Notes under the pieces: model-generated
What the model saw: the letters and a program-made list of their open reading frames with translations, nothing else
Told to the model about the DNA's origin: nothing
The model's database searches: none
Translations under genes and position numbers: made by a program
Shown here: one piece after another, positions 1 through 10,808 of the stretch
Layout of the letters: the number at the start of each line of letters is the position of its first letter
How positions within the stretch are numbered: position 1 is the first letter of the stretch
Assembly (NCBI GenBank): GCA_029204045.2
Contig: CM055076.1
Coordinates: 25,802,542-25,866,541, forward strand
DNA from: Tillandsia leiboldiana
Taxonomy: Eukaryota > Streptophyta > Magnoliopsida > Poales > Bromeliaceae
Length of the DNA stretch: 64,000 bases
Direction: 5' to 3'

Positions 1-1244
1 GGTAACCTGCCCTGGGGCACGCCCTCGCGAAGTGACCGGTCTGCCCGCAACGGAAGCAGCGGCCCTGACTCTGCGGGCACTGGGCCGGTGGGTGCGGTCC
101 TCCACAAATGACACAACGATCAGGGCGCGGCTGTCGCGAAGTCTGCTGCTGCTGCGAAGACTGCTGCTGTCGAGGTGGTCGACGCTGCTGCTGCTGCTGC
201 TGGAACTGACGAGATCCCCCAGATCTCTGCCGCCCCTGATACCCCCGTCCCTGAGAGTGGAAACGGGGTGGTCTCGGGGGTCCCTGTCTACTCGACTGCC
301 CCTCCTCAAACAGCGCCGGGCGCTTCACCCCAGGAGTCACCACGGGCGCTGGAGTCACCTCTGCCATCACGGCCTCACCACTCTCCACATACAGTGCCTG
401 CTCCATCGAGGCCTCCAAAGTCTGTAATCTGAGGGAGCGGACCAACTGATAAATGTCCCTACGCAACCCTCTCTCGAACATGTAGATCCGGTGGGTCTCA
501 TCTCTGGCCACGTGGGGCATACAAGCTAGCAGCCGATTGAAATCGGCAATGTACGCGTGTACGGGCCTATCTCCCTGGCGGAGATTCCTCAGCTGCTCCT
601 CCAAACTCTGCCGAACACTCTCGGGAAAGAAGGCCCCAAGAAGCATACCGCGAAACTCTGCCATGAGATAAACTGGGTCCCAGGCGGACCTGCGGGTCGC
701 ACACGCCGCCACCAGGCCTCGGCGTTGCTCTCCAGAAAATGAGTAGCCAACAGAACTCGAAACCTCTCCTCAATAAAAAGGCTCTCGAAATGGCGCTCCA
801 TAGCTGTAACCCAAGACTCAGCCGCCCACGGCTCAGCACTCATGCCCGAAAAGCGGGGTGGATCAAACTTGCGAAACCTCAACAAAAGACCCACCAAAAC
901 CTGCTGCTCCGCCAAAGTCAAAGATCCCGTCATCCCAGACGGCGGCCTACTGGAAACTGGCTCAGCCGGAACTGCTGGTGCAGGCTGCACAACCGGGGGT
1001 GCCACAACAGGGGAAGAAGGCACCGGAGAACTCTCAGGGGTACAACCGCCGGCTGCGCTCTCTGCTCCAACAAGAGCGTCAACCGACTCACAGCCTCCTC
1101 CTGGCGTCGAGACGCCTCAGCCAACTGTGCCATCTGGGCACGGAGCTCCAAAACCTCGCTCTGCTGTCCCTGCCCCGAGTCCTCCTGCTCGGGCTCAGAG
1201 GACGAAGGCTGCGAACGCGTCACCATCGAGCGTCGAGGAGGCAT
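1..1244 (-). pseudogene. Ty3/Gypsy gag, copy 1, 3'-partial
   Basis: This is a second copy of the gag gene described at 4561-5877, running off the left edge. The start ATG (complement of 1242-1244) opens MPPRRS, as in copy 2. The frame is broken several times by single-base indels relative to copy 2. At the C-terminal end (complement of 17-58) a CCHC zinc knuckle is intact: Cys-X2-Cys-X4-His-X4-Cys, the RNA-binding nucleocapsid motif of Gypsy gag. Copy 2 has lost bases at this same knuckle, so each copy is best where the other is damaged. Gag packages element RNA into cytoplasmic virus-like particles. Because the two copies differ almost only by one-base indels, many of these frame breaks may be sequencing errors. 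Confidence 0.8.
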
Positions 1245-1522
1245 CCCCACCTGAGGGACAAGGCAAACAATCAGAACCCAAATCATCTCTCGACCCAATC
1301 TAGCGAAAGTCAGAAGGCATGTCCCCCTTTTCCGAAGTACTATGTTGTCTGCAGCCAACATAGTTGCCACCGAAGGAAGACATGTCAATCGCTCACCCCG
1401 AACCGCTCGGGAGAGTTAGAAATCCAATCAGGACTCTCGCTAAAATCACGGCTCTCACGCGAGTCATCCTAGGGTCCAACCACAAGCCTAGGGTTCCTAA
1501 GTCCTCCAAGACCTACATCCTA

Positions 1523-1535
1523 GGCTCTGATACCA
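1523..1535 (-). other. Primer-binding site, copy 1 (tRNA-Met type)
   Basis: The minus strand reads TGGTATCAGAGCC, complementary to the 3' end of plant initiator tRNA-Met. It lies 8 bases inside the LTR end at 1544, the expected place for the minus-strand primer. Confidence 0.85.
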
Positions 1536-1543
1536 CTCTAATC

Positions 1544-3753
1544 TGTCACGCCCCGGGGCGAAGCTGGGCCCCGGCTCGCCGACAGATCCGCCGCCCATAC
1601 GGGAAGCCCCGTATAGACGTAGCGACTAACCTGCAAAGAAACATCTACACTAACAGATATCAGAGCTGAAAAAGAAAAGCTGGAATAAAACATAAAGTAA
1701 AGCTACATCTCTCAAATATACAGACCAATCTCACCCTGAATACAAGAGTCTCTCAGAACAGCAGGAAAGAAAGGTACACTCAAAACCTCACTACAACAGT
1801 CACTCGACATAACACACACCAAAATGGTACTGGGGTACATCTACTCACACACTGAAGATGACAGGAGGGAATCTATCTCGCGACGCCCTTACCTCGGTCA
1901 GAAGGAGCTGGATCAGCAACAAGAGCTGCAGGAACCGGAGCAGACGTCCCTGGGGAGAAAACACCACGACGGGTGTGAGAACTACATCCCACAGTAGTTC
2001 TCAGTGGGTGCCACCAACAAGCCCGACGGTCTGCCCACTAAGTCTACCAGAGGCAAAAGTAACAAATGCAGTGCTATAAGGAAAGCTGGGAAAGGTAACT
2101 CTACAGCTACTATGCCTCTATCTAGATGCTCAACAGTGGAACAGAAAGAACATAATGCCACAACTAACTCTCCTCCCTGATCACCCAATCAAAACTGACT
2201 GCCACATCGGGTCCAGTCAAACCTGCGCCAACCTACTGCCGTTACGTCCCGGAGGAGCGGACTTACGTAGGGCGTCCGTGGCTGCCAACGAAAGCACAGC
2301 CAGAGGGACCAATGCAACAACAAGTCGCTAAAGAACATCTCAATCTCACGCCGGTACAACAACCCGGTCTCGCCTACTCCGGAGTGGCACTCGAGGGGAG
2401 CGACCCGCTCGAGTCAAAGTAACCCATAAGTATCACTGTAAAGTATCTCTGTAAAGCTCAAATGTGGCTCATGCAGGCTATGATCCAATCCTCGATCAAT
2501 AAGACCGACTACCAAACAAATCGCTGACTCACTCACTGGCTGGAATCTACACAGCTGAAACTCACTGTCTCTCTGACAGTTTCCAAGAACCCAGATCTAC
2601 CATCACTATCACTCTCCCAAAGAATCAAATCTACAGACTGCTATCAACTCCACTCGGTCCCCCAGACACGAGTGCAAATGCATCCCACAACCACCCGACC
2701 TCTCGGCCCACAACTCGGGCGAGGAAAAGCTAAGTCCAAAGTGAAATGAAGTATCGTGATGTGGAATGTCTAGAGCAGTAAAAACCTAGCCCAAGTTGGA
2801 GTTTTTCTACAGACTGGCTGAACATGATACATATGACAGGGGTGCTAGGTCAAATTCCAAGATTTCATTACTTAACATAGAGTAGGAATCAAAAGATTCA
2901 ACAACTGATATACAAGATACATCATACAGTTTTACACATGCTAATACTCCAATTTCTAACATGCATGATCCTACACATAGAATTAGTACACAGTCCAGAG
3001 TTCTTGGAAGCAAGGTCACCCACCTGAAAGTGCTAACTGTCCGGAATCGTACAGCTGAGAAAGCCCAAACAGACAAATCACAGATCCCACCAATCCAACA
3101 ACGCGGTAGAAGTGCTCACAAACTCCTGGGTACAAACATACACCAAAATTACACTTTAATCCACACAATTTCCACATTCCCAAAATCTGATGATGAACAG
3201 TCCAATTAACACGAAATTTTCACCTGAAAAACATCCTCCAAAAATTCCAATAAAAATATGGACGGCGATCCTCGCGAAGAGTAGATGTCGATAGAGTCCT
3301 GAAACGCGAATTACGATGTCCGGATGAGGGGGAGATAAAATCCAAAAGTAGGTGCTGTCCAAATCAACCACACAGTCGCCAAGGGAGGTTACAAATTACC
3401 CAGAACCCCAAGAAAAGCTCCGGATCCAAGAAAAAGGTCCAACACGAAAAATGTTAGATTTACCTCTTACGAAAACCGTCACCGCAGAAATCGTCCAAAA
3501 ATAACGTCGGGGTAGCCCGGTAGACCTCGGACCTAAACTGCGACGAAAATGGGCTCCAACAGTAAATCGTCGCTCCGCAACCCGATGCAGAAGTCGCCGT
3601 CGTCGCGGCCTCAAAAATTCTGATCCTTCGCAAAAGATGCACAAGAGGAGAGGAAGAATTCGGTTTGACAAGGGCTCCAAGTGAAAAGCTTTCGGGGAGG
3701 CGGAAAAGCTCCAAAACGAGGCCCCTTGAGGCCTTTTATAGGCCTCACCCAAA
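1544..3753 (-). mobile_element. Gypsy LTR, copy 1, truncated by assembly gap
   Basis: The sequence matches 6177 to about 8370 in the same orientation. The 3' end (minus strand) is ...GGCGTGACA, ending at 1544 next to the primer-binding site. The 5' part, including the U3 region with the CACGTG array, is lost in the N run. No gene lies in it; the short ORFs are chance frames. The last ~550 bases before the gap diverge more from copy 2 than the rest, as expected for poorly polished sequence at a contig edge. Confidence 0.85.
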
Positions 3754-3853
3754 NNNNNNNNNNNNNNNNNNNNNNNNNNNNNNNNNNNNNNNNNNNNNNN
3801 NNNNNNNNNNNNNNNNNNNNNNNNNNNNNNNNNNNNNNNNNNNNNNNNNNNNN
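3754..3853. other. Assembly gap (100 N)
   Basis: A run of exactly 100 N, usually a placeholder of unknown size. The missing RT, RNase H and integrase regions of the right-hand Gypsy element would belong here. Confidence 0.99.
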
Positions 3854-4475
3854 ATTGGTGCGGTTCGGTACCCACATCAATCACAAAACTCCACCTCCCT
3901 TCCGGCGGCATAGTCGTCAACTCAGGGGGAGGAAAACACATCTGGGACCTCGCGGACAACAGAATATCCTGAGTCCCGTGCCCGCCGTAGGCACCTCCAC
4001 AATCGTCGCTAAGAAAGCGGTGCAGCCCCTACTATCATCCGCCTAGCCCTCGCCGAAGAAACAGTCCTCGCAAGAAGGTGCTCTGGCAGCCTCTGAAGAC
4101 GACTCCTCCTGTCCAGCTCACGGAGGGTCACCGTCCTCTCTCTGCAGTCTATAACAGCATAGTACCTCGACAACCAATCCCTACCTAAGCACGGACGTCG
4201 AAATCCTGGAGCTGCCGCAGACAAGCAAGTCTGCCGGCAAATCCAGGATCCCAACTGCACAGGGCCAATCCCTACAATACTCCTCGACCATGCAAACATG
4301 ATCTGGTATCTGAACCTCTAATGCATGCGATAAAGAAACTACCTCTATACCATGAAGGATGCAAATGCTCTACTGATAAAAGAAGCGATGCACCGGTATC
4401 AAGAGAGTACGAGTACGAACTGCAGAAATCAAATATACCTGCGACGACATTCTCTGCTGCTGTAGCATCCTCTAC
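3854..4475 (-). pseudogene. Gypsy protease and protease-RT linker (partial pol)
   Basis: Reading leftward from gag, the aspartic-protease active site DTGAS is at 4386-4400. The C-terminal protease block GRDWLSRYYAVIDC follows, starting near 4218 in another frame. Next comes the linker before reverse transcriptase (PPELTTMPPE, FVIDV) at 3855-3959, in a third frame, and then the gap. The order gag-PR-RT is that of Ty3/Gypsy. Two frame changes are needed across 600 bases, so it cannot make a working polyprotein as written. Some frame changes may be assembly errors. Confidence 0.75.
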
Positions 4476-4560
4476 CTGAGCGGCCATAGACCTCGACTCG
4501 GATCGCGCCGGGGGAACGTCGCTCTGGCTGTCGCGAGGACGATGAAGCAAAATCTGTGTC

Positions 4561-5877
4561 CTACCGGAGGCCGCCGAAGGTCCTGCTGACTGACGAGGAA
4601 TGAAGGATGCAGAAGCTGATGAAGGAGCGGGGTAAACCTGCCCTGGGGCACGCCCTCGCGAAGTGACCGTCTGCCCGCAACGAAGCAGCGGCCCTGACTC
4701 TGCGGGCACTGGGCCGGTGGGTGCGGTCCTCCACAAATGACACAACGATCAGGGCGCGGCTGTCGCGAAGTCTGCTGCTGCTGCGAAGACTGCTGCTGTC
4801 GAGGTGGTCGACGCTGCTGCTGCTGCTGCTGAACTGACGAGATCCCCCAGATCTCTGCCGCCCCTGATACCCCCGTCCCTGAGAGTGGAAACGGGGTGGT
4901 CTCGGGGGTCCCTGTCTACTCGACTGCCCCTCCTCAAACAGCGCCGGGCGCTTCACCCCAGGAGTCACCACGGGCGCTGGAGTCACCTCTGCCATCACGG
5001 CCTCACCACTCTCCACATACAGTGCCTGCTCCATCGAGGCCTCCAAAGTCTGTAATCTGAGGGAGCGGACCAACTGATAAATGTCCCTACGCAACCCTCT
5101 CTCGAACATGTAGATCCGGTGGGTCTCATCTCTGGCCACGTGGGGCATACAAGCTAGCAGCCGATTGAAATCGGCAATGTACGCGTGTACGGGCCTATCT
5201 CCCTGGCGGAGATTCCTCAGCTGCTCCTCCAAACTCTGCCGAACACTCTCGGGAAAGAAGGCCCCAAGAAGCATACCGCGAAACTCTGCCCATGAGATAA
5301 ACTGGGTCCCAGGCGGACCTGCGGGTCGCACACGCCGCCACCAGGCCTCGGCGTTGCTCTCCAGAAAATGAGTAGCCAACAGAACTCGAAACCTCTCCTC
5401 AATAAAAAGGCTCTCGAAATGGCGCTCCATAGCTGTAACCCAAGACTCAGCCGCCCACGGCTCAGCACTCATGCCCGAAAAGCGGGGGTGGATCAAACTT
5501 GCGAGAACCTCAACAAAAGACCCACCAAAACCTGCTGCTTCCGCCAAAGTCAAAGATCCCGTCATCCCAGACGGCGGCCTACTGGAAACTGGCTCAGCCG
5601 GAACTGCTGGTGCAGGCTGCACAACCGGGGGTGCCACAACAGGGGAAGAAGGCACCGGAGAACTCTCAGGGGGTACAACCGCCGGCTGCGCTCTCTGCTC
5701 CAACAAGAGCGTCAACCGACTCACAGCCTCCTCCTGGCGTCGAGACGCCTCAGCCAACTGTGCCATCTGGGCACGGAGCTCCAAAACCTCGCTCTGCTGT
5801 CCCTGCCCCGAGTCCTCCTGCTCGGGCTCAGAGGACGAAGGCTGCGAACGCGTCACCATCGAGCGTCGAGGAGGCAT
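4561..5877 (-). CDS. Ty3/Gypsy gag polyprotein, copy 2
   Basis: The reading frame is open for about 440 codons from the ATG at 5877. I chose it because MPPRRS is a usual Gypsy gag start; the frame itself is open up to 6021, inside the leader. Residues 1-65 are Glu/Gln-rich and helical, then a Pro/Val-rich linker. Residues ~135-260 form the retrotransposon gag domain (AESWVTAMERHFE, NAEAWWRRV, YIADFNRLL). A basic Gly/Arg/Gln-rich tail comes next. Near 4670-4690 single-base losses shift the frame inside the zinc knuckle. It lies between the primer-binding site (6156-6168) and the protease, in normal order. Function: capsid/nucleocapsid of the element. Confidence 0.85.
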   Translation of the reverse strand: MPPRRSMVTRSQPSSSEPEQEDSGQGQQSEVLELRAQMAQLAEASRRQEEAVSRLTLLLEQRAQPAVVPPESSPVPSSPVVAPPVVQPAPAVPAEPVSSRPPSGMTGSLTLAEAAGFGGSFVEVLASLIHPRFSGMSAEPWAAESWVTAMERHFESLFIEERFRVLLATHFLESNAEAWWRRVRPAGPPGTQFISWAEFRGMLLGAFFPESVRQSLEEQLRNLRQGDRPVHAYIADFNRLLACMPHVARDETHRIYMFERGLRRDIYQLVRSLRLQTLEASMEQALYVESGEAVMAEVTPAPVVTPGVKRPALFEEGQSSRQGPPRPPRFHSQGRGYQGRQRSGGSRQFSSSSSSVDHLDSSSLRSSSRLRDSRALIVVSFVEDRTHRPSARRVRAAASLRADGHFARACPRAGLPRSFISFCILHSSSVSRTFGGLR

Positions 5878-6155
5878 CCCCACCTGAGGGACAAGGCAAA
5901 CAATCAGAACCCAAATCATCTCTCGACCCAATCTAGCGAAAGTCAGAAGGCATGTCCCCCTTTTCCGAAGTACTATGTTGTCTGCAGCCAACATAGTTGC
6001 CACCGAAGGAAGACATGTCAATCGCTCACCCCGAACCGCTCGGGAGAGTTAGAAATCCAATCAGGACTCTCGCTAAAATCACGGCTCTCACGCGAGTCAT
6101 CCTAGGGTCCAACCACAAGCCTAGGGTTCCTAAGTCCTCCAAGACCTACATCCTA

Positions 6156-6168
6156 GGCTCTGATACCA
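6156..6168 (-). other. Primer-binding site, copy 2 (tRNA-Met type)
   Basis: The minus strand reads TGGTATCAGAGCC, separated by 8 bases from the LTR end at 6177. It is identical to copy 1. Confidence 0.88.
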
Positions 6169-8350
6169 CTCTAATCTGTCACGCCCCGGGGCGAAGCTGG
6201 GCCCCGGCTCGCCGACAGATCCGCCGCCCATACGGGAAGCCCGTATAGACGTAGCGACTAACCTGCAAAGAAACATCTACACTAACAGATATCAGAGCTG
6301 AAAAGAAAAGCTGGAATAAAACATAAAGTAAAGCTACATCTCTCAAATATACAGACCAATCTCACCCTGAATACAAGAGTCTCTCAGAACAGCAGGAAAG
6401 AAAGGTACAACTCAAAACCTCACTACAACAGTCACTCGACATAACACACACCAAAATGGTACTGGGGTACATCTACTCACACACTGAAGATGACAGGAGG
6501 GAATCTATCTCGCGACGCCCTTACCTCGGTCAGAAGGAGCTGGATCAGCAACAAGAGCTGCAGGAACCGGAGCAGACGTCCCTGGGGAGAAAACACCACG
6601 ACGGGTGTGAGAACTACATCCCACAGTAGTTCTAGTGGGTGCCACCAACAAGCCCGACGGTCTGCCACTAAGTCTACCAGAGGCAAAAGTAACAAATGCA
6701 GTGCTATAAGGAAAGCTGGGAAAGGTAACTCTACAGCTACTATGCCTCTATCTAGATGCTCAACAGTGGAACAGAAAGAACATAATGCCACAACTAACTC
6801 TCCTCCCTGATCACCCAATCAAAACTGACTGCCACATCGGGTCCAGTCAAACCTGCGCCAACCTACTGCCGTTACGTCCCGGAGGAGCGGACTTACGTAG
6901 GGCGTCCGTGGCTGCCAACGAAAGCACAGCCAGAGGGACCAATGCAACAACAAGTCGCTAAAGAACATCTCAATCTCACGCCGGTACAACAACCCGGTCT
7001 CGCCTACTCCGGAGTGGCACTCGAGGGGAGCGACCCGCTCGAGTCAAAGTAACCCATAAGTATCACTGTAAAGTATCTCTGTAAAGCTCAAATGTGGCTC
7101 ATGCAGGCTATGATCCAATCCTCGATCAATAAGACCGACTACCAAACAAATCGCTGACTCACTCACTGGCTGGAATCTACACAGCTGAAACTCACTGTCT
7201 CTCTGACAGTTTCCAAGAACCCAGATCTACCATCACTATCACTCTCCCAAAGAAATCAAATCTACAGACTGCTATCAACTCCACTCGGTCCCCAGACACG
7301 AGTGCAAATGCATCCCACAACCACCCGACCTCTCGGCCCACAACTCGGGCGAGGAAAAGCTAAGTCCAAAGTGAAATGAAGTATCGTGATGTGGAATGTC
7401 TAGAGCAGTAAAAACCTAGCCCAAGTTGGAGTTTTTCTACAGACTGGCTGAACATGATACATATGACAGGGGTGCTAGGTCAAATTCCAAGATTTCATTA
7501 CTTAACATAGAGTAGGAATCAAAAGATTCAACAACTGATATACAAGATACATCATACAGTTTTACACATGCTAATACTCCAATTTCTAACATGCATGATC
7601 CTACACATAGAATTAGTACACAGTCCAGAGTTCTTGGAAGCAAGGTCACCCACCTGAAAGTGCTAACTGTCCGGAATCGTACAGCTGAGAAAGCCCAAAA
7701 CAGACAAATCACAGATCCCACCAATCCAACAACGCGGTAGAAGTGCTCACAAACTCCTGGGTACAAACATACACCAAAATTACACTTTAATCCACACAAT
7801 TTCCACATTCCCAAAATCTGTGATGAACAGTCCCATTAACACGAAATTTTCACCTGAAAAACATCCTCCAAAAATTCCAATAAAAATATGACGGCGATCC
7901 TCGCGAAGAGTAGATGTCGATAGAGTCCTGAAACGTCGAATTCCGATGTCGGATGAGGAGATAAAAATCCAACAAGTAGGTGCTGTCCAAATCAACCAAC
8001 AGTCGCAAAGGGGGTTAAAAATGTACCCAGAACCCCAAGAAAAGCTCGGATCCAGAAAAAGTGTCCAACACTAAAAATGTAGATTTACCTCTTACGAAAC
8101 CGTCACCGCAGAAATCGTCCAAAAATAACGTCGGGGTAGCCCGGTAGACCTCTCGGACTAAACTGCGACGAAATGGGCCTCCAACAGTAAATCGTCGCTC
8201 CGCACCCCGATGCAGAAGTCGCCGTCGTCGCGGCCTCCAAAAATTCTGATCCTTCGCCAAAAGATGCACAAGAGGGAGAGGAAGAAATTTGGTGAAGGGC
8301 TCCAAGTGAAAAGCTTTCGGGAAAAGCTCCAAAACGAGGCCCCTTGAGGC

Positions 8351-8360
8351 CTTTTTATAG
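8351..8360 (-). promoter_or_regulatory. LTR TATA box
   Basis: The minus strand reads CTATAAAAAG, just downstream of the GC-rich enhancer-like array and at the start of the segment shared with copy 1. Position and sequence fit a Pol II core promoter for the retrotransposon. Confidence 0.6.
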
Positions 8361-8493
8361 GCCTCACCCGAAGCAGCCCGAAAAAGAAGTCAAATGGGCC
8401 TTTCGGGCCCATTTCGGGCGCCCGGGACAATCGGGCGCCTACAGTGTTGGGCCCGGCCCAACACTGTGCGCGCCCGGATTGATCCGGTGCCGC

Positions 8494-9007
8494 CACGTGT
8501 CCCCCCGAACAGGGGACAGCGGTGCGGGGCCACCCGAAGGCCGCCACGTGTCCGGCCCCGCGCTCCCCGCGCCCGGCGCACATGCGCCCACCAATCAAGG
8601 CGCGCCACGTGGAGCGCAGTCCACGGCAGCGACCACGGACCGCGGTTCACGGCGGCCCACCCGGGTCGCTGCGCCCGCCAACCAGCGGGCGACACGTGGC
8701 CCGGCGGGTCCATCGTGCGCCGCGCCCGGCGCGGTCCACGCGCTGTCGCGCGTGCGTTGACCCGCCAACCGGCGTCTGCCACGTGGACTGTGCCGCGTCG
8801 CATACGCCTGGTGCGTATGGACCGACCAACCAGAAGAAGCCACGTGGCCCGCCCCGGTCCACTGCACCAACCGCGCGCCCCCGTGGACCGAGTCGCGTGA
8901 GCCCGCCAATGGGCAGCCGCCACGTGTCCAGGCGCCGGTCCATGCACCAGCGCCCAAGCTCTGTGGACCGAGCGGTATGCGCCGGCCCAATCAGAAGCTG
9001 CCACGTG
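8494..9007. promoter_or_regulatory. Array of eight G-box/ABRE motifs with CCAAT-like boxes in LTR U3
   Basis: CACGTG occurs at 8494, 8545, 8606, 8693, 8780, 8841, 8921 and 9002, mostly as GCCACGTGGC or GCCACGTGTC. From the third on, each is preceded by a CCAAT or CCAAC box 8-15 bases upstream on the plus strand. Spacings are 51, 61, 87, 87, 61, 80 and 81 bases, and each unit is followed by GTCCAC or GTCCA. This is a diverged tandem array. G-box/ABRE elements bind bZIP and bHLH factors (ABA, light or stress signalling), which suggests this LTR is inducible. Long ORFs across it are a by-product of its GC richness. Confidence 0.7.
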
Positions 9008-9327
9008 GCAGGGGCTGGTCCACGGCTGTTCCCATGCACCGAAATGCGCGATAAACTTCCGGGAGTCCGTTTTTGGGCATCCGGACTCAGAATTTAACAA
9101 GCAAATAGCCGTTTTCAAGCGTTTTTCCGTGCTGAATCCATTTCCGACCTCTGTTTGGCCTAATTCTTTTCCGAAATTTCGGCAAACCCAGCCGAAAGCC
9201 AACACAGCAAATAATATCACACAGGGTCCATCTGTGGCATCCTATTGATGCGCCATGGGCCAGATACACCAATGATAGGTGTTCTAACAGTGGATTCATC
9301 GGAAGAACGTTGCATGGGAATCAGGGC

Positions 9328-9603
9328 CACTACACTAATAATTACCGGCATTTATTAGTGTTGTAGATAATTAAAAAATACTGGCATTTAATAATATCGC
9401 TAATAACCACATCTATAACGGCATTTATTTAATGCTACTAATTATTTAATTTTAACGGCAATTTAATTAAATGCCGGTAGAAGAATCAGCAACACGACTT
9501 TAGGCGGCACTAATTGCTAAATGCCACTAATTATTTTTACGGCACTTTTTGACCTTTAGGCGTCAATTACAGAATGCCGCTAAATCACAATTTTTTTGTA
9601 GTG
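9328..9603. mobile_element. CACTA-type MITE
   Basis: It begins CACTACA and ends TGTAGTG, preceded by a run of T. The interior holds several inverted copies of GGCATTTA/TAAATGCC, typical of small non-autonomous CACTA (En/Spm) elements. About 276 bp with no coding capacity. I could not find a clean 3-bp target duplication, and its left end abuts the Gypsy LTR. Confidence 0.6.
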
Positions 9604-10339
9604 ACGGTGACTTCGGATGGTTGCAAATTTTGATTATTTCCTATCGAAAGCTCAACTAATTTTTAAACGATAAGAAAATGCCTCATTTTACTTGTTTAAT
9701 TATCAATTTAAAAACTATTTGATCACTAGGTGAATAATACCAAAAAATAAGTAAAATAGTTCCTAAAATATGTGAATATTTTAAATTATATTATGTCTAA
9801 CGATATCAAATGTTGATTTAAATTTTTTATTATCAAAAATAATTTTAAAAAAGTATTGAAGTCATTTCACTTTTAGAACAATTCCAGCTCAACTCACAAA
9901 AATAATATTTTTTTCCCAGAAAAATAGAATCAGTTAATATTAAAACTTATAATGTCAAGTAAAACTTCTTCAAAAGGGCTGAGCTTAGTTGAATGACGGC
10001 CAAATTAGGTGTAGTTCTAGCTACTACTATAATTAAGTCTCTTCGTATAATTTCAATTTTAATAGTTAAATTCAAATGTATTAAAACAAACAATAAAATT
10101 AGATATAAATACAGTAACAACTGCAGTGCAGTTATAATTATGTGCAACAAAATAACCCCTAAATTATTTATCATGGTATGGGCAATAAATAGAATTCATT
10201 GCAACAAATAAGTTGTGGAAATGAACAGTGCAATTTTAAAGAGGAAAATTACTAGCATATCCCACAGCAAAATTAAAGAGAACCAATAATCTCAGGAGAT
10301 ATGAGATAATAATTATAACATTTCCGGAATTTAGACCAG
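9604..10339. other. AT-rich intergenic stretch
   Basis: No gene, RNA or clear repeat structure is visible; the short ORFs are low-complexity lysine/isoleucine frames. Confidence 0.7.
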
Positions 10340-10765
10340 TCCTATATATAAATAATATAATAGAACTAAATCTCTTAATTCGGTTATAATATTTTGGGTG
10401 ATTGCAAGACCTAAGATATTAAGCGGATTAATCGTGCTAGAGTTAGAGTAGTTTTAGGATGGGTGACCCCCTGGAAAGTTTGGGTGTCATAATTGGTATC
10501 AGAGACAATCACTAGTCGAAAATGTGACATGAGTCTCAACTGAGCTAAAGTTATATAGCGGGTAGAACGCGGCTCCTAGGCTAATGACTGTTGTGAGTGG
10601 AGTGCAGCTCCTCACAAGATCGGCTAAGGTTAGCGAGATGAGTCTCACATCGTCTGGTACTTGTGAGTGTGCCTGAGTCAACTGTGGCTTTTAACATCTT
10701 GGATCTTGCTACCACCCAAAATACTATAGCCGGGTTAAAAGATTTAGTCATATTATATCATTTAT
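10340..10765. mobile_element. Cassandra-like retroelement relic with inverted ends
   Basis: Bases ~10345-10425 and ~10684-10762 are inverted copies of each other (shared core TATTTTGGGTG / CACCCAAAATA). Between them lie a decayed 5S rRNA segment (10415-10487) and a tRNA-Met-type primer-binding site, TGGTATCAGAGAC, at 10494-10506. Cassandra TRIM retrotransposons are known to carry 5S rRNA in their LTRs, and this order (5S, LTR end, primer site) fits. The inverted ends are not normal for an LTR element and suggest rearrangement. Confidence 0.55.
10415..10487 (+). pseudogene. 5S rRNA-derived relic
   Basis: The stretch GAGTAG...TAGGATGGGTGACC followed by CCTGGAAAGT matches the C-box part of plant 5S rRNA, with several substitutions. 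It sits just before a primer-binding site, so it is read as the Cassandra LTR 5S domain rather than a 5S gene. Confidence 0.6.
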
Positions 10766-10808
10766 ATATATATGACTAATCCAAATTTCGGATATGTCAC
10801 ATTTTTTC

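Larger units (their letters stand above)
6177..9334 (-). mobile_element. Long Gypsy LTR (about 3.1 kb), copy 2
   Basis: The inner end is sharp: minus strand ...GGCGTGACA at 6177, then the primer-binding site. The outer end is less certain. The best TGT...ACA partner is TGTAGTGGCC on the minus strand at 9334, but this overlaps the first bases of a CACTA-type MITE, so the boundary could be anywhere from 9010 to 9334. From outside in: an AT-balanced stretch (9010-9334), a GC-rich U3 with eight CACGTG boxes (8494-9007), a TATA box (8351-8360), then a ~2.2 kb non-coding R-U5 region. No coding sequence is evident in it. Confidence 0.75.

Noticed and set aside
8390..9220. Long ORFs on both strands (up to 276 codons)
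   Set aside because: They lie across the GC-rich CACGTG array, overlap in many phases and are Arg/Ala/Pro/Gly low complexity; the array explains them.
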